NCBI GenBank assembly: GCA_036705565.1 | Contig: JAUBUY010000027.1 | Length of the DNA stretch: 64,000 nucleotides | Reading direction: 5' to 3' (one strand) | From: Microcoleus sp036705565 | GTDB taxonomy: Bacteria; Cyanobacteriota; Cyanobacteriia; Cyanobacteriales; Microcoleaceae | Shown here: positions 7,652 to 17,098 of the stretch, piece after piece | Layout: each line of letters starts with the position of its first letter | Numbering within the stretch: the first letter of the stretch is position 1 | Program-made: the position numbers and the translations under genes | Notes under the pieces: model-generated | The model's input: only the letters and a program-made list of their open reading frames with translations | The model's database searches: none | What the model was told of the DNA's origin: nothing

Positions 7652-9115
7652 TTAGACGATGTAGGGAGAGTTTATAGGATCGGCCCGCTTTGTGGCTACC
7701 AGAGTTTGGTAGATGAGGGCGGATATCTCGCCACGGGTGATGTCGTGGGCGGGGGAAAGCTTTTCGCGCGCGGGATAGTTGACCACGATTTTACGCTCTG
7801 TGGCGGTTGCTATCTCGTCGGTGGCAAAACTGGGAATCTGAGCTCGATCGACATAAACGCTCAAAGAATTGGGGTTGCCGCCGCCCAACTGCAAGCCGTT
7901 TACCAAAGATACGATCGCCTGAACTCTAGTCAAATTCTGCTCCGGGCGAAACGTGTTGTCTGGATATCCAGCCAAAAAGCCAGCTCGATTAGCTTGGTCG
8001 ATCGCTCCCTTGGCCCAAAAATCCCCCGCCACATCCTTAAAAACCGTCGCCTCACGGCGCGGCACCAATTCAAACGCCTTCGCCAACATCGCCGCATACT
8101 GAGCTCTAGTTACAATCTCGTAAGGTTGAAAAGTGCCGTTGGGAAACCCGCTAACAATATTCATCTTTGCCAAGCGATCGATAAAATCCTTAGCCCAATG
8201 CGTGCTGATGTCGCTAAATTTTAGCCCTCCAGGAGTCGGAGTTGGCGTCACATTTCCCAAATCAAATAAACCTTTCACCCGCGAAGAATTGAGCTGATTT
8301 CCCACCGCATAAATCTTAACCCCAGTCGCATTTTGCAAGTCGAATTCGCCGTTATTCTGAAAGATATTGCCGCCCAAATCTTTAGCATTCCCCATATCTG
8401 GCAGGGACTTTTCCTCCGCAGTCAAACCGTATTCCGTATTTTTTTCAATGCGATTATTGCGTAAAATCGGCTGAGATTCTCCTGCTAAAACTATACCGGA
8501 GCGATTTTCCAAAATTTGGTTATCAGCAATCAAAGGAGCCGACTGAGCTTCCAGAGAAATGCCGAAATCCGTCTTTTGAAAAATATTGCGCCGTATTACT
8601 CCCTTAGCAGTTCCCGCCATAATCACCCCAGCCGCAGAGTTTGCCATAAATATGTTGTCGAGAATCGCAGGATTAGCGCTACCCGTGGCAAAAACGCCTC
8701 CGCGCTTACAAAGTGTGAAAGTGCAGTTAGCCACAGTCGGAGAAGTTGACTCAATCCAGACTCCCGTGCCGCGACTATCGAGATTCGTAACAGTTACTCC
8801 CCGCAATTGGGAATTACTTGCTAGCAGTATGGTGATATTTTGGCCCGCAGCGGTGGGACTGACAAATTTGCCGCTGCCTTGAATTAGAATGCCTCTACCT
8901 TTGTTAGTTTCATTGCCAATAACTTTTACTCCCGATGGAATTTCCAAGGGGAATTTTTCACCACTAGCAGCGCTGTAAGTTCCCGGTGATAACTGAATCG
9001 TAGTTCCCGATGCAGCGCGACTGACGATCGCGCGGGCTATAGTTTTGAATGGAGCCGATTGAGTGCCGGCCGCGGAATCGCTGCCTGTTAGCGGGTTGAC
9101 GTAAAGTGTTGTCAT
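7652..9115 (-). CDS. Parallel beta-helix protein with three S-layer homology domains
   Basis: About 487 residues. The N-terminal part is a DUF1565 and right-handed parallel beta-helix region (YVNPLTGSDSAAGTQSAPFKTI, then repeated N-x-x-I-x-G-N ladder turns such as LRNNRIEKN). The C-terminal 190 residues hold three S-layer homology repeats (HWAKDFIDRLAKMNIVSGFPNG, then FWAKGAIDQANRAGFLAGYPDN, then a diverged third). SLH repeats anchor proteins to the cell wall, so this is probably a surface protein with a carbohydrate-binding or -cleaving helix. No classic signal peptide is visible from the ATG at 9115; an alternative in-frame start at 9157 adds 14 residues but no signal sequence, so the export route is unclear. 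Confidence 0.85.
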   Translation of the reverse strand: MTTLYVNPLTGSDSAAGTQSAPFKTIARAIVSRAASGTTIQLSPGTYSAASGEKFPLEIPSGVKVIGNETNKGRGILIQGSGKFVSPTAAGQNITILLASNSQLRGVTVTNLDSRGTGVWIESTSPTVANCTFTLCKRGGVFATGSANPAILDNIFMANSAAGVIMAGTAKGVIRRNIFQKTDFGISLEAQSAPLIADNQILENRSGIVLAGESQPILRNNRIEKNTEYGLTAEEKSLPDMGNAKDLGGNIFQNNGEFDLQNATGVKIYAVGNQLNSSRVKGLFDLGNVTPTPTPGGLKFSDISTHWAKDFIDRLAKMNIVSGFPNGTFQPYEIVTRAQYAAMLAKAFELVPRREATVFKDVAGDFWAKGAIDQANRAGFLAGYPDNTFRPEQNLTRVQAIVSLVNGLQLGGGNPNSLSVYVDRAQIPSFATDEIATATERKIVVNYPAREKLSPAHDITRGEISALIYQTLVATKRADPINSPYIV

Positions 9116-9568
9116 GTTTTTGTTGAATAGATAATTGGCGATCGAGCTTTTGTGCAATTTTCATTGTCTGTGAACTTGACCCCGAATCTATATTCAGCTT
9201 TGATTGCGGGGGTTATTTAATTGCACGATATCTGCAATATTACCAATTAGGAGTTGCAACCACAGAGGGATTCCCCCTACAAAAGACTGTATTTCTCGTT
9301 CCCAGCAACAGCAGAACCAGACTTATTTAAGAAGTGCCGGATATAGGGATGCTATTTTTTCCAGATGTTGCCAAAACCACTAAAATTTCGATCGCCTCCA
9401 CCGGAAAATCGAAGGTTTTGCTGTCATATTATGTCCGGTAGATTCCCTCCGCTTCGCTTCGCCCAAAATCAGGTAGGGGCGGGTAAACCTGCCAATATCT
9501 GCCAATAATTGACAATCTCAAAAACCCGCCCCGGCTGGGATATTATGGTCAATCGATCGGACATGATA
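9116..9568. other. Spacer with GGGGCGGG hairpin and small palindrome
   Basis: No gene is seen. The spacer carries a GTAGGGGCGGGT / AACCCGCCCC inverted pair (about 9474-9535), part of the family better seen at 16.7 and 63 kb, and a perfect 14-base palindrome ACATGATATCATGT at 9561-9574 that overlaps the end of the Uma2 gene. Confidence 0.5.
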
Positions 9569-10165
9569 TCATGTACGATCCATCGAGATTCCCTGCCCAA
9601 AAACCTTAACCGCTTCAGCCAAATCAGTTTCACCCATTAAAATGCAGCGTCTTAGCAAATCGATATCCAGCGTTTCCAATCCTGACAGTTGACTCTGAAT
9701 TACTTGCTCGTAGCCATCTTCCCGAAGATGATACAGCCGCAGCGTGCCATCTTCCCAAAACCAGATTTCAGGCACGCCCAAAGCTCGATATTTTGGCAAC
9801 TTGCTCAGTCCACCGCTAGTATAAACCACCTCGATCGACAAATCGGGAATCAACTTAGGTTCTCCCAAACAAAACGATTTGTCTGCTTGAGTAGAAGCTT
9901 CTGGCGTCTTCTCCTGCGTCATTGAACCAGAAGGGTAAAACTTAATACCTTGTTGCAGCAGAAAAGTAGTCACCAAGTAACCAATGATTTCCGAAAAATT
10001 TTCGTGTTGGAATCCCGGCATCAGAATCTCAATCGCCCCTGCAAAAAAAGACAACTTTATGCCAGGGGAATCTTCCGAAACCTTCTGGATTAACTTGAAT
10101 TGCTCCCAAGTGCCGTTGAGAACCACTCGCCCATCGAGAGTTTCCCGATCGAGAACTTGTGTCAT
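9569..10165 (-). CDS. Uma2 family (DUF820) putative endonuclease
   Basis: A 198-residue member of the Uma2/DUF820 family, which is greatly expanded in cyanobacteria and has a PD-(D/E)XK-like fold. Recognisable parts are the ILMPGFQHENFSEIIGYLV stretch, the KLIPDLSIEVVYTSGG core with the predicted metal-binding D and E, and the KYRALGVPEIWFWED segment. The catalytic pattern looks intact. The biological role of the family is not established; many members seem linked to mobile DNA. The ATG at 10165 is the natural start. Confidence 0.88.
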   Translation of the reverse strand: MTQVLDRETLDGRVVLNGTWEQFKLIQKVSEDSPGIKLSFFAGAIEILMPGFQHENFSEIIGYLVTTFLLQQGIKFYPSGSMTQEKTPEASTQADKSFCLGEPKLIPDLSIEVVYTSGGLSKLPKYRALGVPEIWFWEDGTLRLYHLREDGYEQVIQSQLSGLETLDIDLLRRCILMGETDLAEAVKVFGQGISMDRT

Positions 10166-10331
10166 TGACCCGCACCATTATCTCCTATTGGCATTATAAC
10201 GCATTGTGCGATCGCTCCTACAGAATATCCATGCAGCAATTGTAGCTTCAAAATCCGAACAGTTATCTCTAGTTCCCAGGCTCTTCCTAAGAACACATAT
10301 CCCAAGGCTCTGCCTCGCCTTAACTCCCAGC

Positions 10332-12059
10332 CTATTTCACAATACAAGACGCATCCAAAACCACTAGAATTTCATTCTGAAAAACCGCACAACTTGTCAT
10401 TGCTGAAGCTAAGGCGGGAATTTTCCCTTGTTCGAGAGAAAGGCTCGCCTCCGGTATAGAATCAAATTGATTTAGCCAGCCATCATCCTTTATATACTGA
10501 AGACTCAAAGCATTGCGATCTATCATCCAAAAATCAACTCCATATTGATTGATAAAATTTTGCAATACAGCTCGATCGGGAGTGTATTGAGCGCGAATTA
10601 AATCGTTAAGTCGCTGCAGATATCTGCTGTAGTAGCCTTTCTGATACGGCACTGCATATTCTTTTGCCACCAGAACCGAACGCTGACTAAAGGTTGGCAA
10701 ATGATCCGTATCGGTGGCGATCGAAGCAATCAATATATCTTTAGGTTGTTGCTCAAAAAATTTGTACAAAGCTGGCATTTTACCTTCTACATACCCGACA
10801 GTTGGGAATTTTTTGACCAAGGCGGGATAAAGGACAACGGCGATAGCGATTGTCGCTGTCGTAATTAGTGCCACGATATTTTTTAAATGAAATATTGTTG
10901 CTGTTTTTGATGCCCAATGACCGACTCCATCGATAATTAAAGTGAGGGCGATCGCAGTTATTAAAACAACAATAAATCGCAAGCTGTAAGCTGTATATCT
11001 ACCTGGTTGATATAGCTTAAAAATGGTAGCGTGAGCCGCAAAAAACATCGCAGATGATGCTAGAAATAGCTGAAGCAAAAGCCAGATTTTGCTTTGAATC
11101 TGATTTGCTAAGGGAAAAACCGATCGCAAAAATAGCAGCAGCGGAAATAACAGCGCGACACAGTGAGTTACAGGCGTAAACAGCGACTTGGGAAACATCC
11201 CGCTACCCCGCCCTGTCAGCCAATAATCTACCGGATTTGGACGAAAAAAAGCATTTCTGCCACCTGGTGCAAATTCGGCCATTTGCTTCGCTTCTGCTGC
11301 GGTATAAGTTGGGCCAAATTCAGAGTTATCTAAAGCATAGGGCAGCATTACTAAAAATATTAATCCCAAACCTGTACTGCAAAATAGGTAATTTGTGCGA
11401 TCGCCCGACAAACGCAAACCGCCGTTTTTCCAGCATAGCAGGCGCAAAACTAAAATTCCGGCAGCAACCAAGGCGTAAGGAGGATAGAATAGTCCGATCA
11501 GCGCGATCGCCCCCAAACAAGGCAGCAACGAACTGCGCGACAAATAATATAAAAAAGCCAGAAATATCGGATAGATAAAAGCTCTTGGCGTTGTGGAAGC
11601 CAAATCATCAGTCATCCACATATGCTGATTTAACAGCAAAGATGCAATAAATCCAGTCATCGGCACTGGCAACATTTCTAGGCAAAGACCAAAACAGTAA
11701 TAGGTGGAGATTAAGCCGAGAAATAGTGGCAATATTTTGTGAAATAATAGCGGGTGAATGCCAACTGTTGCTGCTAATTTGTAGAGCGTGCTGTATCCTG
11801 CGGGGGCGACAGATTGAAAATAATTAGCAATGAAATCGTTGGGGAATAATTCAGGATCGACAAACCGCATCATCCAGAAAACGTGCTGCCTCGCATCGTC
11901 TTGCACCATATACTCGGCGCTAAAGACTTGCTTGAGTCCTAAAACAGCATAAACTGTGGCAAATGTCAAGCTCAGAGTCAACCAAAATATTGTGTGCGAT
12001 CGGGATGTGCGATCGACTGTAGCAGTCAGAAATTTGTGCAACCGAGCTATTAATACCAT
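10332..12059 (-). CDS. Multi-pass membrane protein, GT-C glycosyltransferase-like
   Basis: About 575 residues with roughly ten hydrophobic segments. The first loop after TM1 carries an acidic pair in YMVQDDARQHVFW, in the position where GT-C glycosyltransferases keep their catalytic acidic residues. A soluble C-terminal part of about 140 residues follows the last membrane segment (from about FEQQPKDILIASI). This suggests a lipid-linked sugar transferase or a related envelope enzyme, but I cannot name a family. The ATG at 12059 lies inside the edge of a heptamer repeat (AAAATGGTATTA), so the repeat may have supplied the start codon. Upstream in-frame codons to 12110 are repeat sequence. Confidence 0.65.
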   Translation of the reverse strand: MVLIARLHKFLTATVDRTSRSHTIFWLTLSLTFATVYAVLGLKQVFSAEYMVQDDARQHVFWMMRFVDPELFPNDFIANYFQSVAPAGYSTLYKLAATVGIHPLLFHKILPLFLGLISTYYCFGLCLEMLPVPMTGFIASLLLNQHMWMTDDLASTTPRAFIYPIFLAFLYYLSRSSLLPCLGAIALIGLFYPPYALVAAGILVLRLLCWKNGGLRLSGDRTNYLFCSTGLGLIFLVMLPYALDNSEFGPTYTAAEAKQMAEFAPGGRNAFFRPNPVDYWLTGRGSGMFPKSLFTPVTHCVALLFPLLLFLRSVFPLANQIQSKIWLLLQLFLASSAMFFAAHATIFKLYQPGRYTAYSLRFIVVLITAIALTLIIDGVGHWASKTATIFHLKNIVALITTATIAIAVVLYPALVKKFPTVGYVEGKMPALYKFFEQQPKDILIASIATDTDHLPTFSQRSVLVAKEYAVPYQKGYYSRYLQRLNDLIRAQYTPDRAVLQNFINQYGVDFWMIDRNALSLQYIKDDGWLNQFDSIPEASLSLEQGKIPALASAMTSCAVFQNEILVVLDASCIVK

Positions 12060-12218
12060 TTTAGATTTGAGATTTGAGATTTGAGAATTGGGAATGACTG
12101 ATTTTGACAAGTAGGATTATATTATGCCAGGTCAATTACCCCTAATAAAAAGTGTTTGCCGTAAGGACTTTAGTCCTCACGACAAACCGCTTTATTTTCA
12201 ACATCGCCCGATTTTAGA

Positions 12219-13199
12219 TTATTTTCCAGCCCGCACGCCCGCAATTTTAAGGCGAATCCGATAAAGACTTGTACTTCCGGTAATATAAAGCGTTTTGCGA
12301 TCGCTTTCTCCCCAAGCCAAATTAGTCGCCGTCTCAGGTACAGAAATCTTCCCCAAAAGCTTGCCATCCGGCGAAAAGATCCACACTCCCCCCGGCCCGG
12401 TGCTGTAAACATTCCCCTCTACATCAACTTTTAAACCGTCGGGTACTCCCCTTTGACTGGCATCTTTTAACTCCGCAAAAAGCTGCTGGTTAGTAACAGT
12501 TCCGTCCGGTTTTACATCGAAAACAGCAATGTATCCCGCTTCCGAATTGTTGACATAAAGTTTTTGCTCGTCTGGTGAAAAGGCGATGCCATTCGGCAGC
12601 ACCAAATCCTTAACCAGCAGAGTTAATTTTCCGTCGGGTGCCAGTCGGTAAACACCGTAAAAGCCCAATTCTTCCTGCTCTTTACTAACACCGTAGGACG
12701 GATCGGTAAAATAAATACTGCCATCGGATTTAACAACTAAATCGTTCGGACTGTTGAGCCGCTTACCCTCGTATCTATCCGCCAAGGTGATAACTTTTCC
12801 GTCCTTTTCTGTACGGGAGACGCGGCGATTTTCGTGTTCGCCAGTAAGTAAGCGGTTTTCTTTGTCTAAAGTATTCCCGTTGGCTTTTCCCGAAGGGCGG
12901 CGAAATACCTCAACTTGCTGATTTGAGCCAAATTTATAGATAATATTGGCGGGAATATCGCTGAACAGCAAAAAGCCGTCTGGATGCCAAATCGGGCCTT
13001 CTATAAATTGGAAATTGCTAGCTAGTTTTTCTAGTTTGGCGCTGTCATCGAGAATACTTTGCATGGTATTTTTTGTGTTCTGGTTTTCCGTTTGAGCGGT
13101 CATTTTTGTGAAGTTTCCGCTAACTATTTCGCTAGGACTGCTGACTGCTAAAGTTAATACCATCAACAACAAACTAATTGTAGCAATTTTGATTGTCAT
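12219..13199 (-). CDS. SMP-30/gluconolactonase-like beta-propeller, exported
   Basis: A 326-residue protein with an N-terminal signal peptide (MTIKIATISLLLMVLTLAVSS). The mature part is a six-bladed SMP-30/LRE beta-propeller: FIEGPIWHPDGFLLFSDIPAN, NSPNDLVVKSDGSIYFTDPSYG, LPNGIAFSPDEQKLYVNN and VPDGLKVDVEGNVYSTGPGG. The metal-binding residues expected of lactonases (E in the EGP motif, N in SPND, D in VPDG) are present. A periplasmic lactonase hydrolysing sugar lactones is the likely role. It has no clear operon partner. Confidence 0.88.
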   Translation of the reverse strand: MTIKIATISLLLMVLTLAVSSPSEIVSGNFTKMTAQTENQNTKNTMQSILDDSAKLEKLASNFQFIEGPIWHPDGFLLFSDIPANIIYKFGSNQQVEVFRRPSGKANGNTLDKENRLLTGEHENRRVSRTEKDGKVITLADRYEGKRLNSPNDLVVKSDGSIYFTDPSYGVSKEQEELGFYGVYRLAPDGKLTLLVKDLVLPNGIAFSPDEQKLYVNNSEAGYIAVFDVKPDGTVTNQQLFAELKDASQRGVPDGLKVDVEGNVYSTGPGGVWIFSPDGKLLGKISVPETATNLAWGESDRKTLYITGSTSLYRIRLKIAGVRAGK

Positions 13200-13466
13200 G
13201 TTTGCTCATAAATAAATTATTTCCTTCCCGCCATAAGATTAACTATCTCCTTCTTTACTTCTTCCTTTCTTCTTTCTTTTCTCCAAGAGCGCTATCGCGC
13301 CCCTTCGCTAACAAATCTAAAGCGGTTCGTAAACTCACTCTTTTGTCCAGCAAAAAAGATGATTGAGAGCGGTATTAAATTTAATAGTACCGTATGGATC
13401 AAAAAAATTAAGCTCTAAAATGCGAGCTTAATTATATTTAACTTAAAAGGTTTTACCTGTCAACTG

Positions 13467-15191
13467 TTAAGCTGGAAATGAAACAAATAGCGCCGCAATA
13501 CCAAGAACGATCGCACCGATACCCATCACAAAAGACCAGAAGCGGTGATAACTGTTAACCACCGTACCGCTATCGCTTTCAAGCTGAATCAAATCCATCC
13601 AAGGTGCAACACCCCGGCGGAACCAACCCAAAGTCCTAACATCCATCCCAATCAAACTTTCAACCCGTTTCATGCCAAACATAAAATTACCAATTGGCCC
13701 AAAACGAGAAGCATAGCGCAGATAAATCATTCCCGTTCTATCTTGCAATTTCAGATCGGAACCGAAGGTATAACCCGCATCGCCGCGACCAATTAATTCG
13801 CCTTGTAGTTGCGCCGGTTGACCCCGCAAAGGACTTGCGTAAGGGTCAGACATTAAGGTTAAAACATCCAAATGTTCTGCTTGTTGGTAATTCGGGAACA
13901 TCACCAGAGTTTTGAGCAAAATTCCTGCACCCAAACCGATCAAAGGACAAGCAACCATCATCATCGGGTTTACAGCATACAGGGAAATGCCGATCGCAAA
14001 ACCCACCGCTAAGCCCAGAGTTTCTGCACTGTACAGCAGCAAATCGAACACAAAATTGCCGTACAATCTCCGCTTGCTCAAATCGTTGCCTTCGCCGACA
14101 ATTCGCCCCATGTCAAACTCAATATCTAAGCCTAATTGTTCGGCATAAGTGCTCAAAGCGCGAACTCGTTTACCAGTCAGCGGGTGAGTCGAGTTCAACT
14201 CCATCCACCAACCCCACGGATTAAACATATCCCACAAAAACACTCGCCCAATCTTTGCTGGTTCCGAAGAAATCCTGTAAGCAGTGCCAGTAGAGGTGGC
14301 AGCTTTGGCATCGTAAATGCCTAAAGCGCGAGTTCCTTCTAATAAGCTGCTGGGTTCTGTTGCTCTTTGTCCTTCTTCCAAAATACCGTAAGCAATTTTT
14401 ACCAAAGCGCGGGACAAAGCATTGGGATTTCCGGTTGTTTCGGCAGCAAAATGGTCGGCAAAATATTCTCGCGTCCGCGACAAATACAGCAATAAATAAG
14501 TGCCAGCGATGTAAAACAAATAAGCAACAGCAGCTACCGTACCGGCCGCATCTTTAGCTTTTTCCCCACCACTTCGACCCATCCTTTGAGTTGTAGTGTA
14601 AATTAAATAAGTAATCTGCACCAAAGTCGAAGCTAAAGTCATTACTGCAAAGTCCCAGTGGACGATGTGACCGAGTTCGTGGGCGTAAACAGTGGCAATT
14701 TCCTCGTCGTCTAAATAGGTAAAAAGACCTTGACTGACGACTAACCGAGCGCTGTTGGGAAATGAACCGTAAGTAAAAGCAGTAGGGTTTTGGTCGTCGA
14801 TAATTCCTAAACGCGGACAAGAGAGTTTTTTCTGCTTGCAAACCTTCTTAATAACTTTAGCTGTTTCTGGACTTAGGCTTTCAATTTCTGCTAGGGAAAC
14901 CCAGCGAGTATGGTATAACCAATTTTGGCTTAAGTCCATCAAGTAAGGTGATAGGAAAAAGGCAGCGATGTTAAAAATCAGAGTTATGGGAAGTGCGATC
15001 GCCAATCCGGCGACTGGATCGGGACTGCTGAGAATCAAAACTGAGGCTAAGGATAGCGCTAACACCATACCAAACAGCAGGCTGATGGTGACGCCGGAAG
15101 CTAAAACGAGATTTCCCCCAGTTTTCTGTATCAGTTTAACGCCGGCTTTGGCTGCTCGCCCTGCCTTGCGTAAAGGGGCATGAGATGACAT
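13467..15191 (-). CDS. M48 family metallopeptidase (HtpX-like), membrane bound
   Basis: A 574-residue M48 zinc metalloprotease. The zinc site is VYAHELGHIVHWDF, and the third ligand is in the downstream REYFADHFAAE. Two hydrophobic segments near the N-terminus (about 28-90) and two more later anchor it in the membrane. It is about twice as long as E. coli HtpX; the extra C-terminal region (from about residue 390) has a membrane pair and a SH3-like stretch ending in a last membrane helix. Probable role: membrane protein quality control. The ATG at 15191 has GGAG six bases upstream, which decides the start over the in-frame codons to 15203. Confidence 0.88.
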   Translation of the reverse strand: MSSHAPLRKAGRAAKAGVKLIQKTGGNLVLASGVTISLLFGMVLALSLASVLILSSPDPVAGLAIALPITLIFNIAAFFLSPYLMDLSQNWLYHTRWVSLAEIESLSPETAKVIKKVCKQKKLSCPRLGIIDDQNPTAFTYGSFPNSARLVVSQGLFTYLDDEEIATVYAHELGHIVHWDFAVMTLASTLVQITYLIYTTTQRMGRSGGEKAKDAAGTVAAVAYLFYIAGTYLLLYLSRTREYFADHFAAETTGNPNALSRALVKIAYGILEEGQRATEPSSLLEGTRALGIYDAKAATSTGTAYRISSEPAKIGRVFLWDMFNPWGWWMELNSTHPLTGKRVRALSTYAEQLGLDIEFDMGRIVGEGNDLSKRRLYGNFVFDLLLYSAETLGLAVGFAIGISLYAVNPMMMVACPLIGLGAGILLKTLVMFPNYQQAEHLDVLTLMSDPYASPLRGQPAQLQGELIGRGDAGYTFGSDLKLQDRTGMIYLRYASRFGPIGNFMFGMKRVESLIGMDVRTLGWFRRGVAPWMDLIQLESDSGTVVNSYHRFWSFVMGIGAIVLGIAALFVSFPA

Positions 15192-15417
15192 AATAATCTC
15201 CAAAGGTTATTGACAAAAGGAAATGACCGTGGGATTTTATCTATACTTCACTGTTTTAACCTGTTAATGCGGATTACTGTCAGGGGTCTCAACAAAAATA
15301 TAGAATTTTCTCTAGAATTGTTAAAACTGAAAACCGCCCCGAAATTTATTTGTGCGGATTCAATTCCCAACTCAAAATTCAAAACCCAACACTCAAAACT
15401 ATTTAAAAGTTACTGCC

Positions 15418-16701
15418 ATGTCTATTATTGAAATTGCCCAAAAAACGCGCGGATCTGCTAGAAAATTGGCAGTTTTGTCCGCTGAGGCCAAAAATCAAGC
15501 TATTGAAGCTATTGCGAAAGCTTTAGAAGCTGCTGCGCCGGATATTGTGGCGGCGAATGCTGCTGACTGCAAGGCGGCTGAGGCTGATGGAATTGCGAAA
15601 CCGCTGTACGATCGCCTCAAGTTGGATGAGAGCAAGTTGAAAAGTGCGATCGCGGGCGTGCGAGATGTTGCGAAACTCCCAGATCCGATCGGTGTCGTGC
15701 AAATCCACCGTGAATTGGATACAGGATTAATTCTGAAGCGCATCACCTGTCCTTTGGGCGTTTTAGGCATTATTTTTGAAGCGCGCCCAGAGGCGTTAAT
15801 TCAGATAGTATCATTGGCAATAAAATCTGGAAATGGCGTCATTCTCAAAGGTGGCAAAGAAGCAGTCCGTTCCTGCGAAATCTTGACAAAAGTGATACAT
15901 CAAGCCTTAGCAGAAACAGCGGTTAATCCAGAAGTCGTGCAGTTGCTGACGACGCGGGAAGAAACAATCGAACTGCTGAAAATGGATGAATATGTAGATT
16001 TGATTATTCCCAGAGGTTCTAATTCCTTCGTGCGGTTCGTGCAGGAAAACACGCGGATTCCCGTGTTAGGACACGCCGACGGAATTTGTCATTTGTACGC
16101 AGACAAAGCGGCGGATATTCAGAAAGCAGTAGAGATTTCTGTAGATGCAAAAACCCAGTATCCCGCCGCCTGCAATGCCATTGAAACTTTGTTAGTTCAC
16201 AGGGCGATCGCCCCCAAATTCCTGCCCGCAGTGGCCGAAGCTTTGCAGCAGAAAAAAGTTGAATTGCGGGGAGACGAAAAAACTCGCGCCCTCCTCGAAA
16301 ATATTGCCGAAGCAAATGAAGCGGATTGGTCTACAGAATACAGCGATTTGATTTTGTCAATCAAAATAGTAGATTCTGTGGAAGAGGCAATTAATCACAT
16401 TAATACTTACGGTTCCCGACATACAGATGTCATTGTCACCGAAGACAGCGAAGTCGCCGAAACATTTTTAAATGGAGTCGATGCTGCCGGAGTTTATCAC
16501 AATTGTTCAACTAGATTTGCCGACGGTTTCCGCTACGGTTTCGGTGCAGAAGTGGGGATTAGCACGCAGCAAATGCCACCTCGCGGGCCTGTTGGTTTAG
16601 AGGGGTTAATTACCTATAAGTATCGAGTTTTTGGAAATGGCCATATTGCGGCTAGTTATGTGGGGAAAGATGCTAAGGAATTTACACATCGGGATTTGTA
16701 A
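15418..16701 (+). CDS. proA: Gamma-glutamyl phosphate reductase ProA
   Basis: A 427-residue ProA, which reduces gamma-glutamyl phosphate to glutamate-5-semialdehyde with NADPH in proline synthesis. The aldehyde dehydrogenase-fold motifs are complete: GVIFEARPE-type motif (LGIIFEARPEAL), KGGKEA, the catalytic cysteine region YPAACNAIETLLVH, and HNCSTRFADGFRYGFGAEVGIST. The ATG at 15418 is chosen because family proteins begin at this point, while the upstream in-frame codons are low complexity. ProB is not in this window, so proA is a separate unit, as is usual in cyanobacteria. Confidence 0.96.
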   Translation: MSIIEIAQKTRGSARKLAVLSAEAKNQAIEAIAKALEAAAPDIVAANAADCKAAEADGIAKPLYDRLKLDESKLKSAIAGVRDVAKLPDPIGVVQIHRELDTGLILKRITCPLGVLGIIFEARPEALIQIVSLAIKSGNGVILKGGKEAVRSCEILTKVIHQALAETAVNPEVVQLLTTREETIELLKMDEYVDLIIPRGSNSFVRFVQENTRIPVLGHADGICHLYADKAADIQKAVEISVDAKTQYPAACNAIETLLVHRAIAPKFLPAVAEALQQKKVELRGDEKTRALLENIAEANEADWSTEYSDLILSIKIVDSVEEAINHINTYGSRHTDVIVTEDSEVAETFLNGVDAAGVYHNCSTRFADGFRYGFGAEVGISTQQMPPRGPVGLEGLITYKYRVFGNGHIAASYVGKDAKEFTHRDL

Positions 16702-16734
16702 ATCCTCGATAGCCGATCAAACCCGACAATAAAA

Positions 16735-16945
16735 AAGCCTGTAGGGGCGGGTTTTACCAACAATATTTGATGTTCACGAACAATTTATATAAACCCGCCC
16801 CTAGACAGCCGATAATCCAAATTAACCTGATGTTCGATCGCAGGCGAAAAATGTAGATTTAGATTTGCCGCCCAAGTGGGGGCGGGTTTATTATATTTTT
16901 GGTTGATAACATAGATGGTTGGTAAAACCCGCCCCTACGATATCC
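16735..16945. repeat. GGGGCGGGTT dispersed repeat, copy at 16.8 kb
   Basis: The block begins GTAGGGGCGGGTTTTACCAA, runs through AACAATTTATATAAACCCGC and a GATAATCCAAATTAACCT stretch, and ends with GGTTGGTAAAACCCGCCCCT. The same order is seen at 62931-63380, with diverged sequence in between. It consists of nested inverted repeats of the GGGGCGGGTTT core and lacks any open reading frame. The 397-bp spacer 16702-17098 holds nothing else clear. Confidence 0.7.
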
Positions 16946-17098
16946 TGTAGATACTGAATCTTAACCAAAGTGTCGCTTCTCCTTCATCCATCCCAAAAAA
17001 AGCGATCGCCCTTCCTTCCCTCGCATTCAAACAAACTTAGCTACAATAAGCTATACTGTGCTCGGCGACTCCCCACATCGAACAATTTGCCGTGGTTT

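Noticed and set aside
10162..10347. 61-residue minus-strand frame before the Uma2 gene
   Set aside because: It reads through a common GGCAGAGCC-type dispersed repeat and has no family pattern.
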